DNA of 43,235 nt from Candidatus Pelagibacter sp. (GTDB lineage Bacteria > Pseudomonadota > Alphaproteobacteria > Pelagibacterales > Pelagibacteraceae), in assembly GCA_028225715.1 (NCBI GenBank), contig JAOIXS010000008.1:1-43235 (forward strand), in the 5' to 3' direction. The notes beneath the pieces were generated by a model. It was not told where the DNA came from, did no database searches, and saw nothing but the letters and a program-made list of their open reading frames with translations. The translations under genes were made by a program, and so were the position numbers. Position 1 is the stretch's first letter. Each line of letters starts with the position of its first letter. Of this stretch, positions 22,681 through 32,418 are shown piece after piece.

Positions 22681-25673
22681 GATCTTACTCTTTCACCCTT
22701 TGGATCTACGTAGTGTGATGAAACTATCTCAACAGGTATTGTTTTATTTTTTAAAGGTGACATTGCAAATAGATTTTGCCCTATCATATTTTTTCCATCC
22801 TTAAGAATTGCTAATGAAAACGGATTATCGTATTCAACACTCCAGCAAGATGCAGAAATATATCCTAATTTAGGATTTGGTATTGGAGCCATTGCGTCTT
22901 TAACTAAATGAGACCCTTCAGGGATACTTGTTTTCTTATCAATTGGAACAACACCTACTACTTTTTGTCTATCATCTGCTATAAACGCTTTTCTATCTAA
23001 AGAACGTTTTCCTATAAAGTCTTTCTTTTTACTAACAAGTCCTTCTAAAGAGTTATCATAAGGAATAGTTCTGCCATCAAGTTCTGATCCTGCAATATGT
23101 CCCATTTCAATTCTTAGAGTTGATAATGCTTCAGTTCCATAAGGTTGAATTTTAAATTCCTGTCCTACTTCCATTATCTTCTCCCACATAAAGTTTCCAT
23201 TATCAGATTCAACATTAACTTCATAAGCAAGCTCTCCTGAAAATGAAATTCTAAAAATTCGTGCATGAACTCCAAATAAATCAGCTTCTTTATATCCCAT
23301 AAAAGGTAACCCTTCATTTGAAGCATCAATATTTGGAAATAGTTTTTGTAATAAATCTCTAGATTTTGGTCCAGCAATTGCAGCTCCTGCCCATTGCTCT
23401 GTAGTTGAAACCACATTTACATTTAGTTCTGGCCATACAAGCTGTAGATAATATTCAAGATGAGATAAAACATTTGCTGCTTGTGCTGTTGTTGTTGTCA
23501 TATGATAATGGTTTTCAGAAATTCTTGTTGTTGTTCCATCATCCATAACAATTCCATCTTCTCTTAACATTACACCGTACCTTGCTTTACCAACAGGCAA
23601 TTTTAACCAAGCATTAGTGTAAACTCTATTTAGTAGCTCTGCTGCATCAGGTCCTTTAATGTCAATTTTACCTAAAGTAGTTACATCACAAACTCCTACA
23701 TTTATTCTAACATTTTTAGCTTCTCTTTTTGAACCTTCAAATAAAGTTTCTTCTCCAATTTTGTAATATCTTGGTCTCAACCAAACACCCGCATCTACAA
23801 ACACTGCATTATTTTTTTCATGCCAGGTATGCATTGGTGATTTTCTTGTTGGTTTAGAATGTTTGCCAATTTCTCTTCCAACAATCGCACCAATAGTAAC
23901 TGGTGTATATGGAGGTCTAAAAGTTGTATGACCTACCTCTGGTACTATTTTATTTTCGATGTTTGAAACTAGTTGCAAACCGTTGAGATTACTTGTTTTT
24001 CCTTGGTCAGTGGCCATTCCAAGTGTCGTGTATCTTTTTACATGTTCAATAGATCGATAACCTTCCTTTAGTGCAATTTCTACATCAGAAACAGCCACAT
24101 CATTTTGAAAATCTAAAAATCTTTTGTATGTTTTTCCTTTAGGTAAAGGTACGCACCAAAATTTATCATGTGCGGTTGACTTTTTCTCCATAACTGTTGG
24201 TGATGATATTTTGTTATCATTATTAGTAATTTTTTTTGATAATTTGTATCCACTATCAAATGAACTTTTTAAAGTTTCATCTAATGTATAAGTACCATTT
24301 GCAGCACCTAAAGTTGTTTCATTTTGTTTTGATAATCCAGGTACAAATGCATCTATATCTTTATTGAAGGTAGTTTTATTTCCTGATTGAGAAGCTAAGT
24401 GTATTGTTGGGGTCCAAAAGCCTGAGACACAAATACAATCACAATCAATGGTTTCTAAAGTTCCTAATTCATTTTTATCATCTGAAATTTTAGCAACTTC
24501 AGCAGATTTAACTTTTTTATACCCTTTAGCAGCAACTACTACGTAAGAAAATTTAATTTCAATATCTAATTTTTTTGCTTCATCTATGATTTCTGAGTTA
24601 GGTTCTTTTCTTGTATCTAAAATAATTGGATCAACACCATTCTTTTTAAATTCTATAGCCGTTTCATATCCACTATCATTATTTGTAAATATTAAAGGTT
24701 TTTTACCAACTAGAACTCCATAAACTTTTAAATATTCTTTTGCTGCAGAAGATAACATCACACCTGGTGTATCATTGTTTCCAAACACTAACGGTCTTTC
24801 AATTGAACCAGATGAAATTAAAACTTCTTTTGCCCTAATATACCACAGTCTTTGTTTTGGATTATATTTTTTAGTTTTAGGTAAGTGATCACTTAATTTT
24901 TCTGACATCACTAACATGTTATGATCATAATAACCAAATACTTGAGATCTATTTTTAACAATAACATTAGGCATCTCTTTAAGTTCAGAAACAATATTTT
25001 CTGCCCATTCTTTTCCTGTTTGATTTCCAATATTAACTTCACTGGTTAATAAAGTTCCACCAAATCTAGGTTTATCTTCTGCTAAAATTACTCTTGCTCC
25101 ATTTTTAGCAGCAGCATATGCGCTTGCTAAACCAGAGGGTCCTGAACCTGCAATTAGTAAATCACAATATTCATATTTGTGTTCGTATCTTTCTTTGTCG
25201 TGTTCAATTGATGCAACTCCAAGTCCCGCTGCTTTTCTTATAAATGGCTCATAAACCTTGTACCAAAAACTTTTTGGCCACATAAACGTTTTGTAATAAA
25301 ATCCTGCTGGAAGAAATACTTTTAATAAATTGTTGATAGCTCCAATATCAAAATTAACACTTGGCCAACAATTAACACTTGTTGCTTCCAAGCCTTCAAA
25401 AAGCTCTTGTTCTGTAGCTTTTACATTTGGTTCAGTTTCATTATTTCTGTATAATTGAACAATTGCGTATGGTTCATCTACACCTGCACCAAAAAACCCT
25501 CTGGGTCTATGATATTTGAAGCTTCTTCCTATTAAATGAACTCCGTTAGCAAGTAATGCTGATGCTAAGGTATCTCCCTCATAGCCAAAGTAGGTTACTC
25601 CATTAAACTTAAATGAGATTTTTTTGTCTCTATTTATTAGTCCAATATTATCTAATCTATAATTTTGTGTCAT
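22677..25673 (-). CDS. soxA: Sarcosine oxidase alpha subunit
   Basis: This 998-aa protein is full length. The domains in order are: an N-terminal ferredoxin-like region (FNGVTYFGYEGDTLASALL) without cluster cysteines; an NAD-binding Rossmann fold with AGSGPSGLASAYAAAKNGA (about 174-192) and a second nucleotide site; and a C-terminal GcvT/aminomethyltransferase domain from about 600, with the folate segment SFSGELAYEVNVE. In the heterotetramer this subunit binds NAD and channels the iminium product to THF. It lies between soxD and soxG with short gaps or overlaps. Confidence 0.95.
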   Translation of the reverse strand: MTQNYRLDNIGLINRDKKISFKFNGVTYFGYEGDTLASALLANGVHLIGRSFKYHRPRGFFGAGVDEPYAIVQLYRNNETEPNVKATEQELFEGLEATSVNCWPSVNFDIGAINNLLKVFLPAGFYYKTFMWPKSFWYKVYEPFIRKAAGLGVASIEHDKERYEHKYEYCDLLIAGSGPSGLASAYAAAKNGARVILAEDKPRFGGTLLTSEVNIGNQTGKEWAENIVSELKEMPNVIVKNRSQVFGYYDHNMLVMSEKLSDHLPKTKKYNPKQRLWYIRAKEVLISSGSIERPLVFGNNDTPGVMLSSAAKEYLKVYGVLVGKKPLIFTNNDSGYETAIEFKKNGVDPIILDTRKEPNSEIIDEAKKLDIEIKFSYVVVAAKGYKKVKSAEVAKISDDKNELGTLETIDCDCICVSGFWTPTIHLASQSGNKTTFNKDIDAFVPGLSKQNETTLGAANGTYTLDETLKSSFDSGYKLSKKITNNDNKISSPTVMEKKSTAHDKFWCVPLPKGKTYKRFLDFQNDVAVSDVEIALKEGYRSIEHVKRYTTLGMATDQGKTSNLNGLQLVSNIENKIVPEVGHTTFRPPYTPVTIGAIVGREIGKHSKPTRKSPMHTWHEKNNAVFVDAGVWLRPRYYKIGEETLFEGSKREAKNVRINVGVCDVTTLGKIDIKGPDAAELLNRVYTNAWLKLPVGKARYGVMLREDGIVMDDGTTTRISENHYHMTTTTAQAANVLSHLEYYLQLVWPELNVNVVSTTEQWAGAAIAGPKSRDLLQKLFPNIDASNEGLPFMGYKEADLFGVHARIFRISFSGELAYEVNVESDNGNFMWEKIMEVGQEFKIQPYGTEALSTLRIEMGHIAGSELDGRTIPYDNSLEGLVSKKKDFIGKRSLDRKAFIADDRQKVVGVVPIDKKTSIPEGSHLVKDAMAPIPNPKLGYISASCWSVEYDNPFSLAILKDGKNMIGQNLFAMSPLKNKTIPVEIVSSHYVDPKGERVRS

Positions 25674-25674
25674 A

Positions 25675-25941
25675 TTAAATATCTTCGTGAGCTTTAACAG
25701 TTTTAAATATTTCGTGAGTTGCAGTGTCTCTTTCTACTTTAATCCACTGTCTGCATCCTGATATATGTTGCCATAGCTCTTTGTGTTTTCCTCTTAAGCT
25801 TTTTCTATTATAGACAAAATTATCCCAATCTTGATCTGAAACTTCTTTATTAAGTTCTGGTCTTTTAACAGTTGCATCACCACCGTATGAAAATTCATTT
25901 TGAGATCTCATCCCACAGTGAGGACATTTAATATGGAGCAT
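25675..25941 (-). CDS. soxD: Sarcosine oxidase delta subunit
   Basis: This 88-aa protein shows the zinc ligands expected of SoxD at the expected positions: Cys6 and Cys9 in KCPHCG, His59 in LWQHI and Cys63 in SGC. This small subunit stabilises the heterotetramer. Its ATG directly abuts the soxB stop and its own stop lies one base before the soxA start, so the four genes form one compact operon. Confidence 0.95.
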   Translation of the reverse strand: MLHIKCPHCGMRSQNEFSYGGDATVKRPELNKEVSDQDWDNFVYNRKSLRGKHKELWQHISGCRQWIKVERDTATHEIFKTVKAHEDI

Positions 25942-27198
25942 TTATGAAATCCATGTTTTAGTTCCAAGTCCCTTTTCATCTAGTAAGTGACCTGTATTAA
26001 ATCTATTCAAACTATATCCAGCATTTAATTTATGAACTCTATCTTGTGCAATTGTATGTGCGAATGTCCATCCTGATGCTGGTGTTGCTTTAAACCCACC
26101 ATAACACCATCCACAATTTAAATATAATCCTTCAATATGAGTTTTATCTATTATAGGTGAGCCATCCATAGACATATCCATTATCCCACCCCAAGTTCTA
26201 AGCATTTTTAGTTTGCTAAGAAACGGCATCATTGCAATTCCTTCAGTTAAAACATGTTGAAGGGTTGGAAGGTTTCCTCTTTGCGCATAACTATTATAGC
26301 CATCCAAATCTCCTCCCATTACCATCTCACCTTTATCAGATTGACTTATATAAAAATGACCTGCACCAAAAGTTACAACCCTATCTAAAACAGGCTTAAC
26401 TGGTTCTGAAACACAAGCTTGTAAAAGATGTGTCTCAACTGGTACTGTCATATTTAATTTCTCTGCTAAAATATTTGTACTACCTGCAACGCAAAGTCCG
26501 ATTTTTTTAACTTTAATATCCCCACGTGAAGTTCTAACTCCTTGGACTTTTCCACCCACAACATCAAAACCTGTTACTTCACAATTTTGAATTATATCTA
26601 CACCCATTGAGTCTGCTTGACGTGCATAACCCCATGCAACTGCATCATGTCTTGCTGTTCCAGCGCTTGGTTGCATCAATCCACCAAATATAGGAAACCT
26701 TACATTGTCTGAAAAGTCAGCCATTGGAATAATTTCTTTCACTTCTTCTCTATTTAATAAAACTGCATCGATACCATTTAATCGCATTGAGTTTCCTCTT
26801 CTTGCGAAAACATTCATCTGAGCATCTGAGTGAGCGAGGTTAATAATGCCTCTTGGAGAAAACATTACATTATAATTTAAATCCTGACTCATTCGTCTCC
26901 ATAGATCCATTCCAAACTCGCTAAACAAAGCATTATCGTCATGCATATAATTTGATCTAATGATTGTAGTATTTCTTCCAACATTTCCACCCCCTATCCA
27001 ACCTTTTTCAATAATGGCAACATTTGTAATATTGTGCTCTTTTGCTAAATAATATGCTGTTGCTAAACCATGTCCACCACCACCAATTATGACAACATCA
27101 TACTCCTTTTTAGGAGTAGGATCTTTCCAGGCCAAATCCCAATTTTGATGACCGGAGAAAGCATTTTTAATTAGATTAAATATAGAATATTTTTGCAT
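25942..27198 (-). CDS. soxB: Sarcosine oxidase beta subunit
   Basis: The ATG at 27198 is preferred; a TTG one codon earlier is also in frame. The 418-aa protein has the FAD motif GGGGHG at 39-44 in the family-typical string VIIGGGGHGLATAYYLAKEH. GTARHDAVAWGYARQ contains His184, matching the histidine that carries covalent FMN in characterised SoxB. It holds the sarcosine oxidation site. It is the first gene of soxBDAG and diverges from fhs across 128 bases of very AT-rich sequence in which I see no clear riboswitch or promoter. Confidence 0.96.
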   Translation of the reverse strand: MQKYSIFNLIKNAFSGHQNWDLAWKDPTPKKEYDVVIIGGGGHGLATAYYLAKEHNITNVAIIEKGWIGGGNVGRNTTIIRSNYMHDDNALFSEFGMDLWRRMSQDLNYNVMFSPRGIINLAHSDAQMNVFARRGNSMRLNGIDAVLLNREEVKEIIPMADFSDNVRFPIFGGLMQPSAGTARHDAVAWGYARQADSMGVDIIQNCEVTGFDVVGGKVQGVRTSRGDIKVKKIGLCVAGSTNILAEKLNMTVPVETHLLQACVSEPVKPVLDRVVTFGAGHFYISQSDKGEMVMGGDLDGYNSYAQRGNLPTLQHVLTEGIAMMPFLSKLKMLRTWGGIMDMSMDGSPIIDKTHIEGLYLNCGWCYGGFKATPASGWTFAHTIAQDRVHKLNAGYSLNRFNTGHLLDEKGLGTKTWIS

Positions 27199-27326
27199 CA
27201 ATTAATTTTATCTAAATGAATATAAATAGTTATTATTATTTTTATATATAATTTTTATAAGTTTCAAAAATTCATAAAAGAAGATATGAATTCTTCAAAA
27301 GAAAATTAAATTTATAGGAGTTTTAA

Positions 27327-29012
27327 ATGAGCGAAGTTAAGTCAGACATTCAAATAGCAAGAGAAGCTAAAATGCAACCTATAAATGATATTTTAGCAAA
27401 GATAAATGTACCCGATGAAAGCTCAGCTTTTAGTCCAATGGGCAGACATATTGCAAAGATTAATTTAGAATATTTAGATACTTTAAAAGATAAACCAAAT
27501 GGAAAACTTATATTGGTAACAGCAATCACTCCTACTCCAGCTGGTGAAGGTAAAACTACAACATCAGTTGGTTTAAATGATGGATTAAACAAAATTGGAA
27601 AAAAATCTATTGTTTGTTTAAGAGAGCCAAGTCTTGGTCCTTCTTTTGGAATGAAAGGTGGAGCAGCTGGTGGTGGTTATGCTCAAGTAGTTCCAATGGA
27701 ACAAATTAATTTACATTTTACTGGAGATTTTCACGCAATCACATCAGCTCATAATTTATTATCAGCATTAATTGACAATCATATTTACTGGGGAAATAAA
27801 TTAGATATCGATGTTAGAAGAATTGTTTGGAAAAGAGTAATGGATATGAACGATCGTTCTTTAAGATCTATAAATATAAACTTAGGTGGAGTTGCAAATG
27901 GTTTTCCAAGAGAAGATGGTTTCGATATAACTGTTGCCTCTGAAATCATGGCAATCTTTTGTTTATCAAATGATTTAGAAGATTTAGAAAAAAGAATAGG
28001 AAATATTACAATTGCTTATACTAGAGATAAAAAACCTGTTTATGCTAAAGATTTAAAAGCACAAGGTCCAATGACAGTATTATTAAAAGATGCAATTCGA
28101 CCTAATGTTACTCAAACTTTAGAAAACAATCCCGCAATTATTCATGGTGGTCCTTTTGCTAATATTGCACATGGTTGTAATTCTGTAATTGCAACAAAAA
28201 CCGGACTTAAACTTGCTGACTATACTGTAACAGAAGCAGGATTTGGTGCAGATCTTGGTGCAGAAAAATTTCTTGATATTAAATGTAGAAAGTCAGATTT
28301 AAAACCTAGCTGTGTTGTAATTGTTGCAACTATTAGAGCTTTAAAGATGCATGGTGGCGTAGCAAAAGATGATCTTAAAACAGAAAATGTTGAAGCCTTA
28401 AAAAAAGGTTTAGTTAATCTTCAAAGACATGTGGAAAATGTTAAAAAATTTGATTTACCAGTTGCAGTAGCTGTTAATCATTTTATTAAAGATACAGATG
28501 ATGAAGTAAAGGCTTTGATAAAATTTTGTGACACCATTGGTGTTAAGGCAAGTCTCTGCACTCATTGGGCAAATGGTGGTGATGGTACAAAAGAACTAGC
28601 AAGCCATGTGGCTGAATTATGTGAAAAAAATGATAATAAATTCAAATTTTTATATGAAAGCAAAATTCCTTTATTTAAAAAAATAGAAACAATTGCAAAA
28701 GAAATTTATAGAGCAGATGAGGTTATTGCTGATACTAAAATTAGGGATCAATTAAAAAGCTTTGAAGAAGCTGGTTATGGGGATTTTCCAATTTGTATTG
28801 CTAAAACTCAATACAGTTTTTCAACAGATCCAAGCCTAAAAGGTGCACCAACAGGTCACGCTTTGCCAATTAGAGAAATTAAACTCTCTTCTGGAGCAGA
28901 GTTTATTGTTGTTATATGTGGTGCTGTTATGACTATGCCTGGATTACCAAGAGTTCCAGCTGCAGACTCGATTAAATTGAATAAAGATGGTGAAATTGAA
29001 GGTCTATTTTAA
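27327..29012 (+). CDS. fhs: Formate-tetrahydrofolate ligase
   Basis: This 561-aa protein is of normal family length. The P-loop PAGEGKTTT (71-79), the downstream [23 protein letters not shown] segment, and [15 protein letters not shown] are unmistakable. The enzyme couples formate, ATP and THF to 10-formyl-THF and is reversible. Diverging from soxBDAG, it may run toward formate and ATP when methyl groups are oxidised; the direction is inferred. TAGGAG lies about 7 bases before the ATG. Confidence 0.97.
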   Translation: MSEVKSDIQIAREAKMQPINDILAKINVPDESSAFSPMGRHIAKINLEYLDTLKDKPNGKLILVTAITPTPAGEGKTTTSVGLNDGLNKIGKKSIVCLREPSLGPSFGMKGGAAGGGYAQVVPMEQINLHFTGDFHAITSAHNLLSALIDNHIYWGNKLDIDVRRIVWKRVMDMNDRSLRSININLGGVANGFPREDGFDITVASEIMAIFCLSNDLEDLEKRIGNITIAYTRDKKPVYAKDLKAQGPMTVLLKDAIRPNVTQTLENNPAIIHGGPFANIAHGCNSVIATKTGLKLADYTVTEAGFGADLGAEKFLDIKCRKSDLKPSCVVIVATIRALKMHGGVAKDDLKTENVEALKKGLVNLQRHVENVKKFDLPVAVAVNHFIKDTDDEVKALIKFCDTIGVKASLCTHWANGGDGTKELASHVAELCEKNDNKFKFLYESKIPLFKKIETIAKEIYRADEVIADTKIRDQLKSFEEAGYGDFPICIAKTQYSFSTDPSLKGAPTGHALPIREIKLSSGAEFIVVICGAVMTMPGLPRVPAADSIKLNKDGEIEGLF

Positions 29013-29015
29013 AAA

Positions 29016-29807
29016 TTAGTTCTTTATATAATTAAGCCAATTTCTAACTTCATATGTCCTATTGTTAAAATCTAATAATTCGTTTTGAGATTTTATGTAT
29101 GAGATATGACTTTCATACTCTTCTTTATTTAAAAAATTTTTATTTACAAATAGTCGCTCTTTACGACCATCAATAAGTTTAAGCATCTGAAAATATTCAT
29201 AATCAGGATGATATTGTAAGCCAATAATTTCTGAATTTCCCGCATTAAAGCTAACACCCATTACATTATTAACTTTATCGCTTGATAAAAGAATAGCATT
29301 TTTTGGCAATTCACTTACTTCATCAAAATTGAATGCGGGTGATGTAAAAATCTTTTTTTTATCTTTGTAAATAAAATGTTTTTCACCTTCATTGTTAATA
29401 ATTACATCTGATGCAATCCCAATGTGTGCGCCATTTTTTCCAGGGTTTACCTTGCCCCCAGCTGCTGTTGTGCAGACTTGTAGTCCCCAACAAATAGCTA
29501 GAATCTTCTTTTTTTGAGTAAAGCAATTGGATGCAAAATTGATATGTTTCTTAATTACATCTGTCATATCATTTAATCTCATTGCACCACCAGTAAATAC
29601 AATGCCATTGTATTTGCCCATATCATTTAGAGCATTTGTTGTCTCATCATCATGATCAGGGTTTATAATTTCTGCAATTGCAGATGGTTCTATCTTTAAA
29701 ATTAAATTTTTTAAATTATCTGCTGCAGAAGCTCCTGCTGCTTTGATAAAAAATTCACTATCTTTTCTAATATTTCCTTCAACAATTAAAATATTCAAAT
29801 GACTCAT
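29016..29807 (-). CDS. Class I glutamine amidotransferase-like protein
   Basis: This 263-aa protein has a GATase1 fold like GMP-synthase-type amidotransferase domains. The nucleophile elbow LAICWGLQV carries Cys106, and IGLQYHPDYEYF supplies His200 with Asp202 or Glu204 as the acid. It lacks an attached synthetase domain. Stand-alone members hydrolyse glutamine or gamma-glutamyl amides. It overlaps the upstream Fe-alcohol dehydrogenase by four bases (ATGA), so the two are translated together, hinting at a gamma-glutamylated or amino-alcohol substrate. Its 3' end faces fhs 3 bases away. Confidence 0.82.
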   Translation of the reverse strand: MSHLNILIVEGNIRKDSEFFIKAAGASAADNLKNLILKIEPSAIAEIINPDHDDETTNALNDMGKYNGIVFTGGAMRLNDMTDVIKKHINFASNCFTQKKKILAICWGLQVCTTAAGGKVNPGKNGAHIGIASDVIINNEGEKHFIYKDKKKIFTSPAFNFDEVSELPKNAILLSSDKVNNVMGVSFNAGNSEIIGLQYHPDYEYFQMLKLIDGRKERLFVNKNFLNKEEYESHISYIKSQNELLDFNNRTYEVRNWLNYIKN

Positions 29808-30970
29808 TTAAATAATTCACCCGTCATACTGTGCTGGTACATTATCTTCATGTCATCTACAGTTAATTTTTTTGGATTTCCTCCTGTAGAGGGATCTTTT
29901 AAAGCCATTTTTGATAATCTATTAATATCAAAATCCTTTTCTTCAATTACTTCTGATAATTTATGAGGCATATCAAGTTTTTTTCGTAAATCTAAAACCC
30001 AGTTAATAAAACCATTAAAAGATCTATTTTTAAGTTCTAAGTAATTACAAACCTTAATTATCTTCTCTTCAATAACGTCTTTATTAAATGTTAAAACATA
30101 AGGCATAAATATTGCGTTAGATAAACCATGGTGAACATTATTTAATGCATTAACAGGGTGACTTAGAGAGTGAATTGCACCTAAGCCTTTTTGAAATGCA
30201 GTTGAACCCATACTGGCAGCAGTTAACATATTCATTCTTGCTTCAATATTAGATCCATTGTTAACGGCTTCTAATAGCCACTTATTAATCAATCTCATTC
30301 CTTCTAAAGCAATTCCATCTGCCATAGGATGATAACCTGGAGCACAATAAGCCTCTAAATTATGAGCTAATGCATCCATCCCAGTTGCAGCTGTCATTTT
30401 TGATGGCAACCCAACTGTTAAAACTGGATCTAAAATAACTATTGAAGGTAAAAATTTTGGATGAAAAATAATATTTTTCACACCCGTTTCTTCATTTAAT
30501 ATTACGGATGCTCGTCCTGTTTCTGAGCCTGTGCCTGCGGTTGTAGGTACTGCAATAATTGGTGCAATTTTATCTGAATTAGCCTTAGTCCAATTATCAC
30601 CAACGTCTTCAAAGTCCCAAATAGGTAAAGTTTGACCTGACATAAAAGCAATAGCTTTACCAACATCTAAACCACTACCACCTCCAAATGCAATTACACC
30701 ATTACAATTATGTTTATTATAATAGTCAGCTCCCTCAGTTACATTTGCACCAGTCGGGTTACCTACTACATTTGAATATAATGAAGCGGTAATTTCATTC
30801 TCTTTTAAAATTGATAAAGTATTTTTAACAATATCTGATTGTGCCAACCCATTGTCAGTGACAAGTAAAGGTTTATTAATATTTAAATCTTTACATGCTA
30901 AAGCAATGTCTTTAATTCTATTTTCACCTACCCACATTGTTGTAGGATAATTCCAGTTGTATTTATGCAT
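29804..30970 (-). CDS. Iron-containing alcohol dehydrogenase
   Basis: This 388-aa protein belongs to the type III, Fe-dependent family. The NAD-binding GGGSGLDVGKAIA lies at 97-109. The metal ligands are Asp199 and His203 in GMDALAHNLEAY, His267 in GAIHSLSHP, and His281 in VHHGLSNAI. It would oxidise a primary alcohol to the aldehyde with NAD. In SAR11 a Fe-ADH of this type has been proposed to act in methanol or short-alcohol oxidation; that link is knowledge-based. It is divergent from the aldehyde dehydrogenase gene across 70 bases and overlaps the downstream amidotransferase gene. Confidence 0.92.
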   Translation of the reverse strand: MHKYNWNYPTTMWVGENRIKDIALACKDLNINKPLLVTDNGLAQSDIVKNTLSILKENEITASLYSNVVGNPTGANVTEGADYYNKHNCNGVIAFGGGSGLDVGKAIAFMSGQTLPIWDFEDVGDNWTKANSDKIAPIIAVPTTAGTGSETGRASVILNEETGVKNIIFHPKFLPSIVILDPVLTVGLPSKMTAATGMDALAHNLEAYCAPGYHPMADGIALEGMRLINKWLLEAVNNGSNIEARMNMLTAASMGSTAFQKGLGAIHSLSHPVNALNNVHHGLSNAIFMPYVLTFNKDVIEEKIIKVCNYLELKNRSFNGFINWVLDLRKKLDMPHKLSEVIEEKDFDINRLSKMALKDPSTGGNPKKLTVDDMKIMYQHSMTGELFK

Positions 30971-31040
30971 ATTATTGTTTAGTGTTTTTAAAGTTAAATG
31001 TTGTATATCAGTTTCTAAAACAATTTTAACTGAAATATTT

Positions 31041-32417
31041 ATGCAAAAAACAATTACACCTATTGATAATAGCCTTTATATCGAAAGAAATTATGATGGG
31101 GCTAAAATAGAAGATACTATTAATGGCTCTACGAAAGCTCAAAATGTTTGGGCTGATCTAAATGTTAAAGAAAGAGTGAGGCTACTAACAAACTTTGTAG
31201 AAGATTTTTTATTAAGAAGTGATTTGATTTGTGAAGAGCTAAGTAGACAAATTGGCAGACCTATCTCTCAAGCAGCTGGTGAATTAAAGGGTTTCAAAGA
31301 AAGAGCCGATTACATGCTATCTATTGCAGAGAAAAAATTAGCTAATATTGATGTAGCAAAAGAAGGTAATTTTAAAAGTTACATAAAAAGAAAAGCTCTT
31401 GGAGTGGTATTTGTAATAGCGCCGTGGAACTATCCTTATCTTGTTGCAGTAAACTCTATAATACCAGCAATGGCAGCAGGTAACTCTGTTATTTTAAAAC
31501 ATTCTGCTCAAACCCCTTTATGTGCTGAACAACTATATCAATCAGCAAAAAAAATTCTGCCAAAGGATGTTTTTAATTATTTACATTTAAACCATGAAGA
31601 TAGTTTAAAAATTGTTTCTGATAAGCGGATTAATTTTGTCTCTTTCACTGGTTCAGTAAAAGCTGGTTATGATGTTCAAAAAGCAACACAGAATAAATTT
31701 ATTGATATGACTTTAGAGTTAGGTGGTAAAGATCCTGCTTATGCAAGATATGATTGTGACTTAGAGAAAACAGTTGAAAATTTAGTTGATGGATCTTTTT
31801 TTAACTCAGGCCAATCTTGTTGTGGAATAGAAAGAATTTATGTTGATGAAAAAATTTATAGTAACTTTTTAGAATTATTTGTTTCAAAAACTTATAATTA
31901 CAAATTAGGAAACCCTTTGGAAAAAGAAACCAACTTAGGACCTGTGGTTAAACTATCAGCTGCTGATTTTATTTTAAAACAGATGCATTCTGCAATTGAA
32001 AAAGGTGCAAAAAAAATGATTGATGAAAATAAATTTACATTTCCAAAAGAACACAGAAATTATTTAATTCCTCAAGTTTTAACAAATGTCACTCATGACA
32101 TGAGTTTTATGACTGAAGAAACTTTTGGACCTTGTGTTGGAATAATGAAAGTAAAGGATGAAAATGAAGCTATTAAATTAATGAATGATAGCCCATATGG
32201 TTTAACCGCTTCTATTTGGACAAAAGATATTGAGATTGCTGAAAAAATTGGTAACAAAGTTGAGACTGGGACTTTCTACATGAACCGATGTGATTACCTT
32301 GATCCAGCACTATCTTGGACAGGCGTTAAAGAAACTGGAAAGGGTTGTTCGTTATCAGAAGTTGCTTATGAAAAATTAACTTCACCCAAAAGCTTTCACC
32401 TAAGAAAAGAACAATAA
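31041..32417 (+). CDS. NAD(P)-dependent aldehyde dehydrogenase
   Basis: The ATG at 31041 gives a normal 458-aa ALDH; a 28-codon upstream extension would run into the divergent gene's start and is rejected. Catalytic residues are Asn130 (APWNYP), Glu226 (LELGGKDP) and Cys260 (SGQSC, with a second Cys following). The NAD-binding SFTGSVKAGY is at 201-210. It oxidises an aldehyde to the acid. It lies opposite the Fe-ADH and is followed after 1 base by an SDR, suggesting a shared alcohol-aldehyde-acid pathway. Confidence 0.9.
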   Translation: MQKTITPIDNSLYIERNYDGAKIEDTINGSTKAQNVWADLNVKERVRLLTNFVEDFLLRSDLICEELSRQIGRPISQAAGELKGFKERADYMLSIAEKKLANIDVAKEGNFKSYIKRKALGVVFVIAPWNYPYLVAVNSIIPAMAAGNSVILKHSAQTPLCAEQLYQSAKKILPKDVFNYLHLNHEDSLKIVSDKRINFVSFTGSVKAGYDVQKATQNKFIDMTLELGGKDPAYARYDCDLEKTVENLVDGSFFNSGQSCCGIERIYVDEKIYSNFLELFVSKTYNYKLGNPLEKETNLGPVVKLSAADFILKQMHSAIEKGAKKMIDENKFTFPKEHRNYLIPQVLTNVTHDMSFMTEETFGPCVGIMKVKDENEAIKLMNDSPYGLTASIWTKDIEIAEKIGNKVETGTFYMNRCDYLDPALSWTGVKETGKGCSLSEVAYEKLTSPKSFHLRKEQ

Positions 32418-32418
32418 A

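Noticed and set aside
23174..23416. Minus-strand 80-codon ORF within soxA in another frame
   Set aside because: It lies wholly within the conserved GcvT domain of soxA and has a composition typical of a shifted frame.
27202..27326. Riboswitch or other structured leader between soxB and fhs
   Set aside because: The 125 bases are nearly all A/T; only a weak GAAGA/TCTTC pair was found, with no recognisable aptamer core.
30957..31040. N-terminal extension of the aldehyde dehydrogenase by 28 codons
   Set aside because: It would overlap the divergent alcohol dehydrogenase start and adds Cys-rich sequence not seen in ALDHs; the internal ATG gives a normal length.
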